Source: CAYWMD01 sp964458575 (GTDB lineage: Bacteria; Verrucomicrobiota; Verrucomicrobiia; Limisphaerales; JADLHS01). From it: a DNA stretch of 64,000 nt. This document shows positions 26,970 to 37,752 of the stretch, piece after piece. The stretch is taken from the NCBI GenBank assembly GCA_964458575.1, contig CAYWMD010000020.1, forward strand, positions 1 through 64,000, read 5' to 3'. The stretch's first letter is position 1; each line of letters begins with the position of its first letter. The position numbers and the translations under genes are program-made. The notes beneath the pieces were generated by a model. That model had not been told where the DNA came from. It saw only the letters and a program-made list of their open reading frames with translations, and did no database searches.

Positions 26970-29900
26970 AAATGAATCCTTCACCTACCGGACTGCGAAC
27001 CTTGGCTTCCGTCATGTGCTGTTTGAACGCCCTCCTGTGGCCGGGTTCGTCTTCTCAGGCCGCCACCTTTCCCGGCAACGCCCGCGTGGAAGTTTCCGAC
27101 TCCAGCGGCGGGTTGAGTTGGAAAACCAACGTCAATACGCTCACGGTCCAATGCTGGTTCAAACTGTCTGCTCCTCCGGGTTTCAAGGAGAACATGAGCA
27201 TCCTGACGAACAAGCGGAGCGTCAGCGGAGGTTATTACGCCTACCATTTCTGGTACGATTACACCAAAAATACCGTCGAATTCAGAACGTGGGGACGGCA
27301 GGCTGCTGGAACCGGCTGCCAGTTCACATTGATTGACCGGCCATACCAGGAGCGCTGGTATCACGTCGCCGTGGCGAGGGACAATAACAACTTTTATGCG
27401 TACGTGGATGGAACCCAGACGCTCACGACTAACCGCATTATCGGGGATGCCAGCAGCGATCAGGGCGTTGTCATTGGTGGACCCGACGCAACGGGGGCAA
27501 GCTCTGGTTCTCGTGACCTGTTCGGAGAAGTCCAGGAAGTCACCGTTTATCGGCGCGTGCTGGACGCGGAGACGGTTCAGGACCGCATGTTCAAGGACCA
27601 GACAAACCAACTCGATTTGGTGGGCTACTACAAACTTGGCTATTCGACCAGCCCCACCGACTTCTATCGAAATTACGCGACAACAATACCAACCGGAACG
27701 GATCCGGGCATCAAGACGGGTGCCGGCCAGATCCTGTTTGAAGAAACCGACCGCAAAGGCGAGCAATCCCTGTTTGATTCCCAAGTCAATGGCGGTAGGA
27801 ATGCGGTAGTGCCATTATCCGGCGCCTTCACCTGGCAACAATCCGTCTTGAGCCGGCCCGTACGCGGTGTGCCATTTGACTTGAGTATCGCCTACTGCGC
27901 CGGGGCGAGCACAACGTTGGGATCGGGCTGGAATCACTCCTTCGATACCAAGGCGGCCAAAGACAGCGCCATTTGGTGGAAGGTCGTCAACTGGCAGGGT
28001 GGCACGGAGGTTTGGGAAAAGGTGACGAATCACCTGGGCGCTGCGAGTTGGCAAACGCGGCACGGGGAATACCGAGGACAACTGGCCGACGACGGCGCCC
28101 TGGGCAATCTTTTTTGGACCAATGGCCAACACCAGGTTTACCGATTCCTCCAACCGGATCATCCTTCCTTGCTCCGGGGCAAGTTGATGGAAATTAAGGA
28201 TCTCAACGGCAATATGATGCAATTGCAATGGGATGCCGATGAAAAGCGCCTTACAAATGTTGTGGATTCGGCGAACGGCAACTACCGGTTCAATTACAAC
28301 AGCCAAAATCTGCTGACCAACGTCTCATACGGCGACTGGCAGGTTCTGTTTACGTACACGAATTTCGCGGTCTCCGGCGAGCCTCAGAATTTCCTCGCCA
28401 GCAAAACTCTCACCAATAACTCCAGCATTTACTCCAATGTCAACGCGACATTTCGCTTCTACTACAATACAAACGGCCAGCTTGAGCGCGTTGTAGATCC
28501 TCGGGGCAACACGAACGTTACCGTTCGTTACGACGAATACGGACGCAAGACCAATGTCGTTGACGCCCTGGGCCAGGCTGCCCGGCTCGAGTACGGTGTC
28601 CCGGACAAACGCCAGATCACCACAACCGATCCGGAGGGCTTCCAGTGGATCGAAACTTACGATCGTAAGGGGCGAGTGATCACCCGCAGGAATCCGCTGG
28701 GCCACGAAACCCATTCCGCTTATGACGAGCGCGGGAATTTGAGTTCAACAACCGATGCGCTCGGGAACCGCACTTTGTTGGCTTACGACGAACGCGCCAA
28801 CCTCACCAACCAGATTAACGCCTTGGGCGAAGTCACGCGCTGGACGTATCACACCAGATTCAACAAACCGGTTACGCAGACCGACCCGTTGGGTTGGACT
28901 ACCACAAACCAATACGACATCAATGGCAATTTGCTTGCGCAGAGCGACGCCCTCGGCACGAATACCAGCTACACTTACAGAACCAACGGCCTGATCGAAA
29001 CGCAGACCGACGCCAACGGAAACACGGCTCAGTTCAATTATGACACCAACGGTTTCCGCATCGCGGAAACCGACGCCGCCGGTTTCACCAAACTGCATCT
29101 TAACAACGACCTTGGTTGGCCCCTGGCCGTCACGAACGCACTGGGCGAGGTCACCACTTACGCCTACGACCTGAACGGCAAGACCGTCCGCACCGCGGAC
29201 CCGCTGGGCCGTGTGTACACCGGGACATACGACGCCAACCGCAACCTCCGGACGCAGACGGACGCCAAAGGTCAGACGGCCAGTTACACCTACGACGCTT
29301 TGAATCAAAAGACCTCCGAGGTGGACCGCAGCGGTGCCACCAACTGGTTCGCGTACACCAGGCGCGGCAAGCAGGCGGCGATGACGAATGCCCTCGGCCA
29401 TGTGACCATCAATCAGTACGACCCCGCCAACCGTCAGACAAATCAAGTGGATGCCCTCGGAAATTTCCGGACCACGGTCTATGACGCCAACGGCAATGCC
29501 GTTGCTGTCATTAACGAGTTGGGGCAGCGATGGACCAAAACCTATGATGGTTTAAATCGTGTCGTAGCGGAATCTGATCCGTTTGGAAATACGGTACGCA
29601 CCCTTTACGACGCGGCAGGGCGTGTCCGAGAATCCATCGCGCCCGATGGGACTTCGACCACTCAGAGCTACGATGGCCGTGGACGGATGACCAATCGGGT
29701 GGACAGCCTTGGGTCTGTCTGGCGTTACGACTATGACCGCGTCGGGAACATCACCAATGTCACCGACGCGCGGGGTGGCCATTACACGATGGTTTATAGC
29801 AACCGCAACGAGCGCGTTCTCGAGCGCAATCAGGACGGCAAAGAATGGCACTACGTGTACGATGCGTTGGAACGCCTGAAGACCCAGACTGAGCCAAATG

Positions 29901-31882
29901 GCACAGTTCGAACGGTCGAATATGACGCCGGCAGCCGCGTCGGCTCGATAACATTCTCCGGCAACACCACCCACCGCGTGGACTCGTTCCTCTACGACGA
30001 TAACGACAATCCCGTGGTGCTTTCCCGCTCCGGCTCCGGTCCCGCCACCATCAGCCAACTCGCGTACGACGCCATGGATCGCGTCCAGCAATACACTGAC
30101 GCGTTTTCCAAAACCGTCCGATACACCTATGACCCGATGGGGCGGATCGCGTCGCTCACGTATCCAGATGGGAAGATCCTGACGAACCGCTACGACCCAT
30201 TGGATCGATTAACGAATCAGCTTTTCCAATTCAGCGCTCAACGAGGTTACTCCAATACCTATGCCTACGACAAAGCGGGCCGATTGATCCGCCGCGTCTA
30301 TCCCAACGGCATCGTTCAGACCAACACGTTCGACGACGCGGGCCGGCTCGTCGGTCTCTCGCACGTACCGCTGATTCCGCAACCGGGGAAACTCAACGTG
30401 GCCGCCGATTACGCCTATGACCGCAACGGCAACACCACCCTTGCGCGAAATCAAGGTCTGTTCCAATGGCCAGCACCAGAACGCTCGGATGAGACTTCCG
30501 GCTTTTCGCCTGCGGGGCGAATCACCAACCGCGTTGATGCATTGAATCCCGTCACGAGCAGTTTCACCTACCGTTACGACGCCAGCGGCAACATGACCAA
30601 TTGCGTCAGTGCCGACCAATCCTGGACGCTGACCTACGACGAAGACAATCGCGCGACCACGGGCATCTGCTGGACGAACGGCGCGCTGAACGATGTGCTC
30701 GTCGTCAACCGTTACGACGCCCTGGGCCGACGCATTGCCCGCACAGTGGACGGCGTTCCCACCGGTTACGTCTTGGATCTGAGCGGCAACATGGAACGGA
30801 TTTTGTGTGACCTCGATGCCGCGCGAAACATCACCGCCTGGTATGTGCACGGAGCCGACTTGAGCTTCAAGGTGTCACCCGAAGGCAGCCTCACCTGCTA
30901 CCACCCCGACGCTCTCGGCAACATCGTTGCGCTCACGGATGTGGCAATGAGCACCATCGCGGAATACGCTTACACGCCCTACGGTCGCAGTCTGGGTTCC
31001 ACGAATTACTCCGCTCAGATTCTCAACCCCTATCGTTATGCCGGCAGTCAGGGCGTGATGGAGGAATTGCCGGGGCTTTACTTTATGCGCGCCCGCTATT
31101 ATTCCGCCGAGGCGGGCGTGTTTCTCTCCACCGATCCGGTGCAGAACATCGGAGCGACCTGGCTTCCCATCGCCTACGTCTATGCGGAGTGCAATCCGCT
31201 CCGATTCAATGATCCTGAAGGAGAGTGGATAAATTTTCTGATCGGTGCCGTACTTGGCGGAGGAATTGACCTGTTCGTTCAAACCGTCGTGGAAGGCAAA
31301 TCATTAAAGGAAGTGAACTGGGCACAGTTTGCCGGAGCCATGGTCGCCGGCGCATTGACGAGTGGGTTCGGAAGCGTTGGCGCCGTCGCAACCGGGAGCC
31401 TTGTCAAGGCGGTGGCCGTCAGAGCGATCTCACAAGCGGCGATCGGCGCTGTTGCGGGAGCCGTGGGAAAAAGCGTGGAGGGGATCGCGGCCGCCGCAGG
31501 CATGCCAGGAGGTAAACCAGTTTCCATGTCAGACATTGGCACGGCCACCCTTGCCGGAGGCGCCTCGGGCTTCCTGACGGGTGGTGCGTCTGCCTTGGGT
31601 AGCGTTAAAAAGGTGCAACGCTTGGGCGACCTCAAGGGCAAACTGAAGATTAATCGGGCGCTGCAGCAGAGTCATCGAGGCCGCCGTTTTATGTTCGAAG
31701 AACTCCAGGCATCGGAGAAGCGGATTCTTCGCGATATTGACAATGCCAAGCAATTCACACGGCGCAATTCATGGGGCCAAGGGCCGAAGGACCTCGACCG
31801 TTCCGATATCTTCGAAACAGCCGTGCACGGTGGCTGGGACTTGGGATGGGAAATCGGGCAGTGGAAGATCCAGAACCGGTGA
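26966..31882 (+). CDS. LamG-RHS repeat protein with unknown C-terminal tip
   Basis: A 1638-aa exported protein. A signal peptide (about 1-35) precedes a LamG/concanavalin-like domain (about 36-215), then a long run of YD/RHS repeats (about 330-1330; pattern YDANGN-, TDALGN-) that should build a hollow beta-cage. The RHS core is seen as PYGRSLGST, GLYFMRARYYSAEAGVFLSTD and ends at NDPEGEW near residue 1416. Beyond it lie about 220 residues: a Gly/Ala-rich hydrophobic segment, then about 95 charged residues with DIFETAVHGGWDLGWEIGQW at the end. In polymorphic toxins this position holds the toxin, but I do not recognise this tip and no immunity gene follows. It is coupled to the gene before and 24 bases from the gene after. 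Confidence 0.93.
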   Translation: MKMNPSPTGLRTLASVMCCLNALLWPGSSSQAATFPGNARVEVSDSSGGLSWKTNVNTLTVQCWFKLSAPPGFKENMSILTNKRSVSGGYYAYHFWYDYTKNTVEFRTWGRQAAGTGCQFTLIDRPYQERWYHVAVARDNNNFYAYVDGTQTLTTNRIIGDASSDQGVVIGGPDATGASSGSRDLFGEVQEVTVYRRVLDAETVQDRMFKDQTNQLDLVGYYKLGYSTSPTDFYRNYATTIPTGTDPGIKTGAGQILFEETDRKGEQSLFDSQVNGGRNAVVPLSGAFTWQQSVLSRPVRGVPFDLSIAYCAGASTTLGSGWNHSFDTKAAKDSAIWWKVVNWQGGTEVWEKVTNHLGAASWQTRHGEYRGQLADDGALGNLFWTNGQHQVYRFLQPDHPSLLRGKLMEIKDLNGNMMQLQWDADEKRLTNVVDSANGNYRFNYNSQNLLTNVSYGDWQVLFTYTNFAVSGEPQNFLASKTLTNNSSIYSNVNATFRFYYNTNGQLERVVDPRGNTNVTVRYDEYGRKTNVVDALGQAARLEYGVPDKRQITTTDPEGFQWIETYDRKGRVITRRNPLGHETHSAYDERGNLSSTTDALGNRTLLAYDERANLTNQINALGEVTRWTYHTRFNKPVTQTDPLGWTTTNQYDINGNLLAQSDALGTNTSYTYRTNGLIETQTDANGNTAQFNYDTNGFRIAETDAAGFTKLHLNNDLGWPLAVTNALGEVTTYAYDLNGKTVRTADPLGRVYTGTYDANRNLRTQTDAKGQTASYTYDALNQKTSEVDRSGATNWFAYTRRGKQAAMTNALGHVTINQYDPANRQTNQVDALGNFRTTVYDANGNAVAVINELGQRWTKTYDGLNRVVAESDPFGNTVRTLYDAAGRVRESIAPDGTSTTQSYDGRGRMTNRVDSLGSVWRYDYDRVGNITNVTDARGGHYTMVYSNRNERVLERNQDGKEWHYVYDALERLKTQTEPNGTVRTVEYDAGSRVGSITFSGNTTHRVDSFLYDDNDNPVVLSRSGSGPATISQLAYDAMDRVQQYTDAFSKTVRYTYDPMGRIASLTYPDGKILTNRYDPLDRLTNQLFQFSAQRGYSNTYAYDKAGRLIRRVYPNGIVQTNTFDDAGRLVGLSHVPLIPQPGKLNVAADYAYDRNGNTTLARNQGLFQWPAPERSDETSGFSPAGRITNRVDALNPVTSSFTYRYDASGNMTNCVSADQSWTLTYDEDNRATTGICWTNGALNDVLVVNRYDALGRRIARTVDGVPTGYVLDLSGNMERILCDLDAARNITAWYVHGADLSFKVSPEGSLTCYHPDALGNIVALTDVAMSTIAEYAYTPYGRSLGSTNYSAQILNPYRYAGSQGVMEELPGLYFMRARYYSAEAGVFLSTDPVQNIGATWLPIAYVYAECNPLRFNDPEGEWINFLIGAVLGGGIDLFVQTVVEGKSLKEVNWAQFAGAMVAGALTSGFGSVGAVATGSLVKAVAVRAISQAAIGAVAGAVGKSVEGIAAAAGMPGGKPVSMSDIGTATLAGGASGFLTGGASALGSVKKVQRLGDLKGKLKINRALQQSHRGRRFMFEELQASEKRILRDIDNAKQFTRRNSWGQGPKDLDRSDIFETAVHGGWDLGWEIGQWKIQNR

Positions 31883-31906
31883 AGAACAGCAACACGAGGT
31901 GATACT

Positions 31907-34900
31907 ATGAAAAACCTGCTTTCACGTTTCGGCCTGGCCCTGGTGGGCTTGGGAATCATCTGTGCCAACACACAGGCCCAACTTTACAATCTGTCCAGCC
32001 AACTCACCTATGCTGGCCGCCAGACCGGCGAGGTCTGGGTCGCGGCCAGCCCAAGTCGGACCCCGCTCGTCACCAACTATATGACGCGGCTCAACGCCGC
32101 GGCTAACGCGCCTTTCACCAATGTCCTGGTCACCCTAAGCAACTTGCCGGCGTTCGTGTCATACCATCTCTTTGCCTGGCGTGAGTCTGATGGAAATAAC
32201 GCGCCGAACATCGCCGAGGCTCAGGGCTGGCATCCCAGCGGGCCGTTTCTCGTCACGAGCAACCGCACCGTGACTGGCTTCACGATCGAAGACCCGGACA
32301 ACGATGCCGACCACCTTCCGGATCACTGGGAAGCAATCTATGGGCTGCCCACACAACCCGGTTCGGGCAGTTCGGGACCGCTGACACTGAACCCCGGCGA
32401 AACCGTGTTTACCGACGCCATCTGGGCGAGCGTGGTGGGCGTGAATCCAGCGGTCACCAACACGCTGAACATCTCCACGAATCGCGGCTTCGCCACCAAC
32501 GACCTGGTCCTCATCATCACCATGCAGAACACGAACATGAACTGGACGCTGAACAAGGCCGGCACATTCGAGTTCGCGCGCGTCGCTTCGGCATCGAGCA
32601 ACCTACTGACCTTAAGATCCAACCGGCTGAACGCGTTCACCGTCGGCACATCCAACAGAATTCAAGTGCTCAAAGTGCCGGAATACACCGAAGTGACGAT
32701 GCCGCCAGCCTTCTCCATGCAGTTCGACGGGAACGGCGATTATGTCGAGGCTGGGGCCGTTCCGCTGGCGAATACATCGTTCACCCTCGAGGCGTGGGCC
32801 AGAAGAGATGCCAGCGAAAGCGACTCGATGGACTTCATTCTGGGCCAAGGTTGGGGGGCATCGTATATCGGCTTGATGTTCGGCTTTCATTGGAGCTGGG
32901 TCGGGTTCGTTTTCGATTTCTACGGCGACGGCCCGGTGACCACCAACGTTGATAATGCCTGGCATCACTGGGCAGGAACCTACGACGCCTCAACCCGGTT
33001 GCAGTGCCTCTACCGGGACGGTGTTTTGTTGGCTACCAATGTCGCAGCCCAAAACTACCAGGGATCGGGGAATCTGTTCATCGGGACGGTTTGGGGGGCT
33101 GATTTCTACGGTGCGATTGACGAAGTGCGCATTTGGAACAAAGTCCGCACCCAGGCGGAGCTTCTGGCCGACATGAACCGGAGTCTAACGGGAAACGAAT
33201 CGGGCCTGCTAGCCTATTACCCGTTTGACGAAGGCGCTGGCACGAACGTCCTCGACGCGACTGGTCACGGCTACGACGGTGTGACGCGCGGATCGCCCGT
33301 TTGGGCACTGCCAAAACTGAGTTCACCCACGACGTTGACCTGCCAGCCTTGGAACGGCACCAACGGCGGCGTGCTGGCGTTTCTGGCGCATCAAGTCACG
33401 TTGGGCAGCAACGCCGTCATCAGCGCGGACGGCAAGGGCTATCGCGGAGGTGAGGCTGTGCCGAGCGGGTCCGGTACTGAATACGGGAAGGCCGGTGAAC
33501 GAACCATAGGATTCAGCACCAGCCGGGAAGGCAACAGTTTGGAACGGCCGCAAGGTGGCGGCGGCGCCGCGTTGGGCGCGGACGGCTCCGGTGGCGGCGG
33601 CGGCCATGCCAGTCCGGGAACCAATGGAGCCAAGACGTACTCTGGTTCGGATTATGGACGCGGGGCGACGAACCTTTTCGGTGTGACCAACCTGTCGCGC
33701 CTTTGTTTGGGGGGCGGCGGTGGTGGTTCGGGTTCGCACAATATCAATCGCATGGGCGTCGCGGGTGGTGCGGGAGGTGGAATTGTCTTTCTCGCCGCCG
33801 GCTCCGTTGACGGCAATGGAACAATTTCAAGTCGCGGTGCGGCCGGACAAGCCGGTATGACCAACGGTGCAGCAGGTGCAACGGACGGACTGCAAGGCTC
33901 AGGCGGAGGAGGAGGCGCGGGAGGCAGCGTTTATGTCGTTGGGAATGTGGCGAGTCCGATTCAGCTCTTGGCCACGGGAGGTCCAGGAGGACTCCGTCAT
34001 CCGCTCCCTACTTGGAGCACAAACGGCGGCGCTGGCGGCGTGGGACGAATCAGGTTCGACTTGCCGCCGGATGTAGTCGTTCCTACGAATACAATCCCCG
34101 CCGCCGGTTACACGAACCAATCGCTGGCTGGCCTTTCTCTGCTTCCGGGCGGAGAATTTTACGATTCAGACTACGATGGACTCTCTGACCGTCAGGAATA
34201 CGACCTCGACACCAACCCGCTGAATCCCGACACCGACGGCGACACGCTGCCGGATAAGTGGGAAGCGGACAACGACGGTATGAATCCTCGGTCCGCTGGC
34301 GACGCTGCGGCAGGCCAAGACTTGGATGGCGATGGAGTTGAGAATACAGTGGAGTTCTATCGCGGTACTCTGCCCAACGATACGGATACCGACGACGATG
34401 GCTTGAGTGACAGGCAGGAACTTTTCATTTACCACACGAATCCCCTCCAGCAGGACACCGACGGCGATGGTGTCACCGATGCACAGGAACTCGCCGCGGG
34501 CCGCGATCCGCTCACCCGCGGCACGCAATACTACTATGACGCCATTGACCGGCTGGTGGGCGCGCATTACGAGAACGGCCTCGCGCTCGGCTACGAATAC
34601 GATGGTAACAACAATCTCCGACGGCAGGTCTATTGTCTCCACGACGCCACGACGAACAACCTTCCTGACGTTTGGGAATTCATCAACGGCCTGACCAACC
34701 AAACCAGCGGTTTCGTGGATACTGATGGCGATGGCTGGTCCGATTACGAGGAGTGGCGGGCCGGAACCAATCCACGCGACGCGAACAGCACTCCCAACGT
34801 GCTCGGCGACACCGGAGTCAACATTGCCTCGCTGACATTGCCGTTCACGCCATCGAACTTTGTCGTTGGCGTCGGTCAACTTGACGACATCAGCGCGGAA

Positions 34901-37174
34901 GAGATTGTCATCGGCGCGGACGGCAATCCCGGTACGAGCACAAATTTCCTGCTGGTGCTGTGGCAGACAAATTCCACCTGGTCCACCCAACGCGTGGATG
35001 TCGGGCGGTTTGGGATTACTTCAATTGCCGTTGGCCAACCCGCGAATCGGCCAAGTCCGGCGATCTATGTTGGTCTGCGCCAGACAGGCGGGTTGGGAAA
35101 AGTCATGGAGTTCATCCAGACTGGTGGAGTTTGGACCTCGAATACCGTCGCGACGAATGCGGCGGAAGCGGCTTGCGTTTTGGGAGTTCGCGCCGGGCGT
35201 GATGTGCTGGCCAGCCTCGCCGGCACGAACGGAATCCCTGGCTGCCCGCATTACCTCACGTATTCGTCAGGCTGGACGAACGCGCTAGCGAACACCAACA
35301 CCTCGCAGCGCGGCTTGGGAACTGTGACCCTTGCCCCAACAGGTCGTGGTTTGCGGTTGCTGGATTCAGGCGGCATTCAGGTGGTTGGTCACGACGTCAA
35401 CGTGCCAACCAACGCAATCTGGAATGAAGACTACGGCCGGTGGTTCTCAGTTACTCCGAATGCTGTGACTTGGGACAACGCTCAAACGTATGCCGCGAGC
35501 TACAAGGGCAATCTTGCGACGGTGAGCGACAGCATGCTGAACTCGTGGTTGTGGAACCAGTTCAAGAGCGCGGGTGATTACTGGATTGGCTTGTCCCGGC
35601 CGAATTGCTCGAGTCCCTGGCAATGGGCTGGCGGCGCGCCTTTTGCCTACGCCAATTGGTATCCGAACGAGCCGAATTGCGGTGGCGGCACCGAGCGCAT
35701 GGCAGGCGTGTTTGCTGCTACGAGCACTTGGAATGATTGGGCTCCGACTGTCACCATGCGAGGTGTGTTTGAAGTTGCCGCTGTCGAAGATCACCCTATC
35801 CTGATTGACGAACCGTTTGCCGCGCACCGGTTGTTGTGGCGCGACCACTCCTTGAACTCCGGAAGTCTCCGCCTCACGAACTCGACTTCCATCCTCTACA
35901 CGTTCGTGGATGACAAGAACCTGAATGACGCGATGGATGCGGGGGACGAATTCGTGATGTCCGAATACCTGTTCTCCGGAACGAACGTAATCCTCAACGA
36001 CCTCCAGCGCCTTCCCCTCTCCGGCGCTTCGCTTGCGCAGAGTTACGGACTGGCCAGCGTGGATGTGCTTTACGGCAGTGAGCAGGTCTTCTTCACCGGC
36101 GAACCGGACGGACGCATCTTCGCCTGGAGCGCCACGAACACCGGCCCGTCCTTGCAGCGACAACTCTTCAGCGCCCATCACACAGGCATGGCCTGGCACG
36201 CACTGGCCGCCGCGCGAACGCTCGACGCCGGCCAAAGCCTCCTGGGTCTGCGCGTAAGCCCGACCAGTCAAAACAAGTGCGATGTAATCCTGTGGCCGCC
36301 GCAACAGCAATTACCCGCGCTGGCGGAAGTTCCACAAACCGCTCCCGTCACCCAAGTTCTACCGTCGCCGAACTGGGGTCGTGACATTGCGCTGGTGAGT
36401 CTCCGGATTTGGGATGCGGAAGGCAGCCCGGCCATTCCCGAGTTGACGTATCAACCTGCCTCGACGAACACCTGGTTCGACGCCACCATTGGCATCGGCT
36501 TTGTGCCCACCTCGCCGACGGGTTTGACGTGTCAAGTGTTCTGGGATGCGGCTCACGATCTTGGGGCTGGCTTTACCAACACCGTCCGGCTGCGCGCTCG
36601 TTCGCATGACATCATGCTGACCGGGGAATGGTCGCCATCCGTTGCCTACACGGTGCAGAATTCATTGACGAACATCGTCCGCGCCACGAATGACTTCGCC
36701 GCTACGCTGCAGGGCGCACCGGTAGATATTAACGTCCTGGCAAATGACTTCGTCTCAGGCGGCTTGACCAAATCCATTGTGAGCCTCGGCCTGCCCGGCC
36801 ACGGCGTTGCGGTCACCAATCTCAACAAGACGATTCGCTACACACCGTCTCCGGAGTTTGCCGGCAACGACCAGTTCTACTACATCATGACCGATGGCGC
36901 CGGGGGCTACGACTGGGCCACCGTCACGGTGACGGTGACGCCGGTCGTGACAGGCCAGGTTGTGCTCCTCTCGCCACAGCTTAACGCCAGCTCGCGCCTG
37001 TTCAGCATGGTGATCTCCGGGCCGGCCGGCGCATACCAGGTGCAGACATCAACGAACCTGACGACCTGGTCCAACCTGGTGACCGTGACCAATGCGGCAG
37101 CAGCGGTGACGTTCACCAACCAAGTGCCGACCAATGCCCCACGGCAGTTCTATCGGGCGCTGTTGATGCAGTGA
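31907..37174 (+). CDS. Exported LamG / glycine-rich / TSP3 / C-type lectin protein
   Basis: A 1755-aa secreted protein with a clear GAGGTGA ribosome binding site and a signal peptide (1-24). Domains in order: N-terminal beta region; LamG (about 265-440, FTLEAWARRD, YPFDEGAGTNVLD); glycine-rich stretch (about 545-700); calcium-binding TSP3 repeats (about 750-870, DTDGDTLPDKWE); one YD-repeat piece (YYYDAIDRL, YEYDGNNNLRRQ); a region resembling FG-GAP propellers (about 965-1145); a C-type lectin domain (about 1168-1295; WDNAQTYAASYKGNLATV, WIGLSRPN, WYPNEPNCGGGTERM); a cadherin-like domain (about 1585-1680) and the shared C-terminal module. It follows the RHS gene by 24 bases, so co-expression is likely. 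Carbohydrate binding at the cell surface is the best guess. Confidence 0.93.
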   Translation: MKNLLSRFGLALVGLGIICANTQAQLYNLSSQLTYAGRQTGEVWVAASPSRTPLVTNYMTRLNAAANAPFTNVLVTLSNLPAFVSYHLFAWRESDGNNAPNIAEAQGWHPSGPFLVTSNRTVTGFTIEDPDNDADHLPDHWEAIYGLPTQPGSGSSGPLTLNPGETVFTDAIWASVVGVNPAVTNTLNISTNRGFATNDLVLIITMQNTNMNWTLNKAGTFEFARVASASSNLLTLRSNRLNAFTVGTSNRIQVLKVPEYTEVTMPPAFSMQFDGNGDYVEAGAVPLANTSFTLEAWARRDASESDSMDFILGQGWGASYIGLMFGFHWSWVGFVFDFYGDGPVTTNVDNAWHHWAGTYDASTRLQCLYRDGVLLATNVAAQNYQGSGNLFIGTVWGADFYGAIDEVRIWNKVRTQAELLADMNRSLTGNESGLLAYYPFDEGAGTNVLDATGHGYDGVTRGSPVWALPKLSSPTTLTCQPWNGTNGGVLAFLAHQVTLGSNAVISADGKGYRGGEAVPSGSGTEYGKAGERTIGFSTSREGNSLERPQGGGGAALGADGSGGGGGHASPGTNGAKTYSGSDYGRGATNLFGVTNLSRLCLGGGGGGSGSHNINRMGVAGGAGGGIVFLAAGSVDGNGTISSRGAAGQAGMTNGAAGATDGLQGSGGGGGAGGSVYVVGNVASPIQLLATGGPGGLRHPLPTWSTNGGAGGVGRIRFDLPPDVVVPTNTIPAAGYTNQSLAGLSLLPGGEFYDSDYDGLSDRQEYDLDTNPLNPDTDGDTLPDKWEADNDGMNPRSAGDAAAGQDLDGDGVENTVEFYRGTLPNDTDTDDDGLSDRQELFIYHTNPLQQDTDGDGVTDAQELAAGRDPLTRGTQYYYDAIDRLVGAHYENGLALGYEYDGNNNLRRQVYCLHDATTNNLPDVWEFINGLTNQTSGFVDTDGDGWSDYEEWRAGTNPRDANSTPNVLGDTGVNIASLTLPFTPSNFVVGVGQLDDISAEEIVIGADGNPGTSTNFLLVLWQTNSTWSTQRVDVGRFGITSIAVGQPANRPSPAIYVGLRQTGGLGKVMEFIQTGGVWTSNTVATNAAEAACVLGVRAGRDVLASLAGTNGIPGCPHYLTYSSGWTNALANTNTSQRGLGTVTLAPTGRGLRLLDSGGIQVVGHDVNVPTNAIWNEDYGRWFSVTPNAVTWDNAQTYAASYKGNLATVSDSMLNSWLWNQFKSAGDYWIGLSRPNCSSPWQWAGGAPFAYANWYPNEPNCGGGTERMAGVFAATSTWNDWAPTVTMRGVFEVAAVEDHPILIDEPFAAHRLLWRDHSLNSGSLRLTNSTSILYTFVDDKNLNDAMDAGDEFVMSEYLFSGTNVILNDLQRLPLSGASLAQSYGLASVDVLYGSEQVFFTGEPDGRIFAWSATNTGPSLQRQLFSAHHTGMAWHALAAARTLDAGQSLLGLRVSPTSQNKCDVILWPPQQQLPALAEVPQTAPVTQVLPSPNWGRDIALVSLRIWDAEGSPAIPELTYQPASTNTWFDATIGIGFVPTSPTGLTCQVFWDAAHDLGAGFTNTVRLRARSHDIMLTGEWSPSVAYTVQNSLTNIVRATNDFAATLQGAPVDINVLANDFVSGGLTKSIVSLGLPGHGVAVTNLNKTIRYTPSPEFAGNDQFYYIMTDGAGGYDWATVTVTVTPVVTGQVVLLSPQLNASSRLFSMVISGPAGAYQVQTSTNLTTWSNLVTVTNAAAAVTFTNQVPTNAPRQFYRALLMQ

Positions 37175-37752
37175 ACGCAGGTCCCGCCAGGCGGGACTGA
37201 GGCTCGGAGCGGCGCAGGTCGGTCTTGATCTGGCCGCAGTTCGTCGCCACCGCGATGACGACGATGATCCGGTTGTCTACTCGCCAATCACACCGGCAAC
37301 TCAGGCAAACGATAATCTCCCTAAGCAGCGAAACTGAAATCGTTTGTGCCGCACAGTTCGGCGTTGTGTCGGCGCTCCAGCAGGCGTATGCGGGATGACA
37401 GGTGCTCGTACGGACCTGCCAGAACGACAACGAATGGCCAGCGCATGAGCTTCTACTTTCGCTTCCCCGCATCGCCCCCCAACTCTTGTCTTGGACCGCC
37501 AGCCGATGTGGCGAAATGGCGTCACCCCAACCGAGCTCATGTCATGAAAACCAAACCTCTTCGGCCTTCTGCCTTCCCCCGGCCGCCTCTCCGCACACGC
37601 TGGAGCGGGGCGGCGGCGGCAATGACATTTCATTCTACGGGACGAGCGATTCCATCTCGTGGCAACCGCGTTCCCCCGCTTTCCATCCAACGCCTTCACG
37701 GTAAAGCAATGAGAGAAAACAAGAAACAGCAAGAAACCAGGTAACCAATGGA
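37175..37752. other. Intergenic region before the NHL-like gene
   Basis: Holds a short GC hairpin (GTCCCGC and GCGGGAC arms, 37181-37197) right after the LamG gene, an eno-like relic (37204-37270) and otherwise no gene I can support. Frames such as 37346-37744 are open but show no protein-like pattern. Confidence 0.5.
37204..37270 (-). pseudogene. Decayed enolase internal fragment (very short)
   Basis: About 65 bases match eno at 44136-44200 with the run GGTCTTGATCTGGCCGCAGT followed by TCGTCGCCAC intact and a diverged edge on each side. In translation it still reads NCGQIKTDL where enolase has NCGQIKTGS. It is far too short to function. Confidence 0.75.

Noticed and set aside
31883..31906. 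Immunity gene after the RHS protein
   Set aside because: Only 24 bases lie before the next gene, which is a 1755-aa exported protein and not immunity-like.
37346..37744. 132-codon frame before the NHL-like gene
   Set aside because: No signal, domain or ribosome binding site; composition like neighbouring chance frames.
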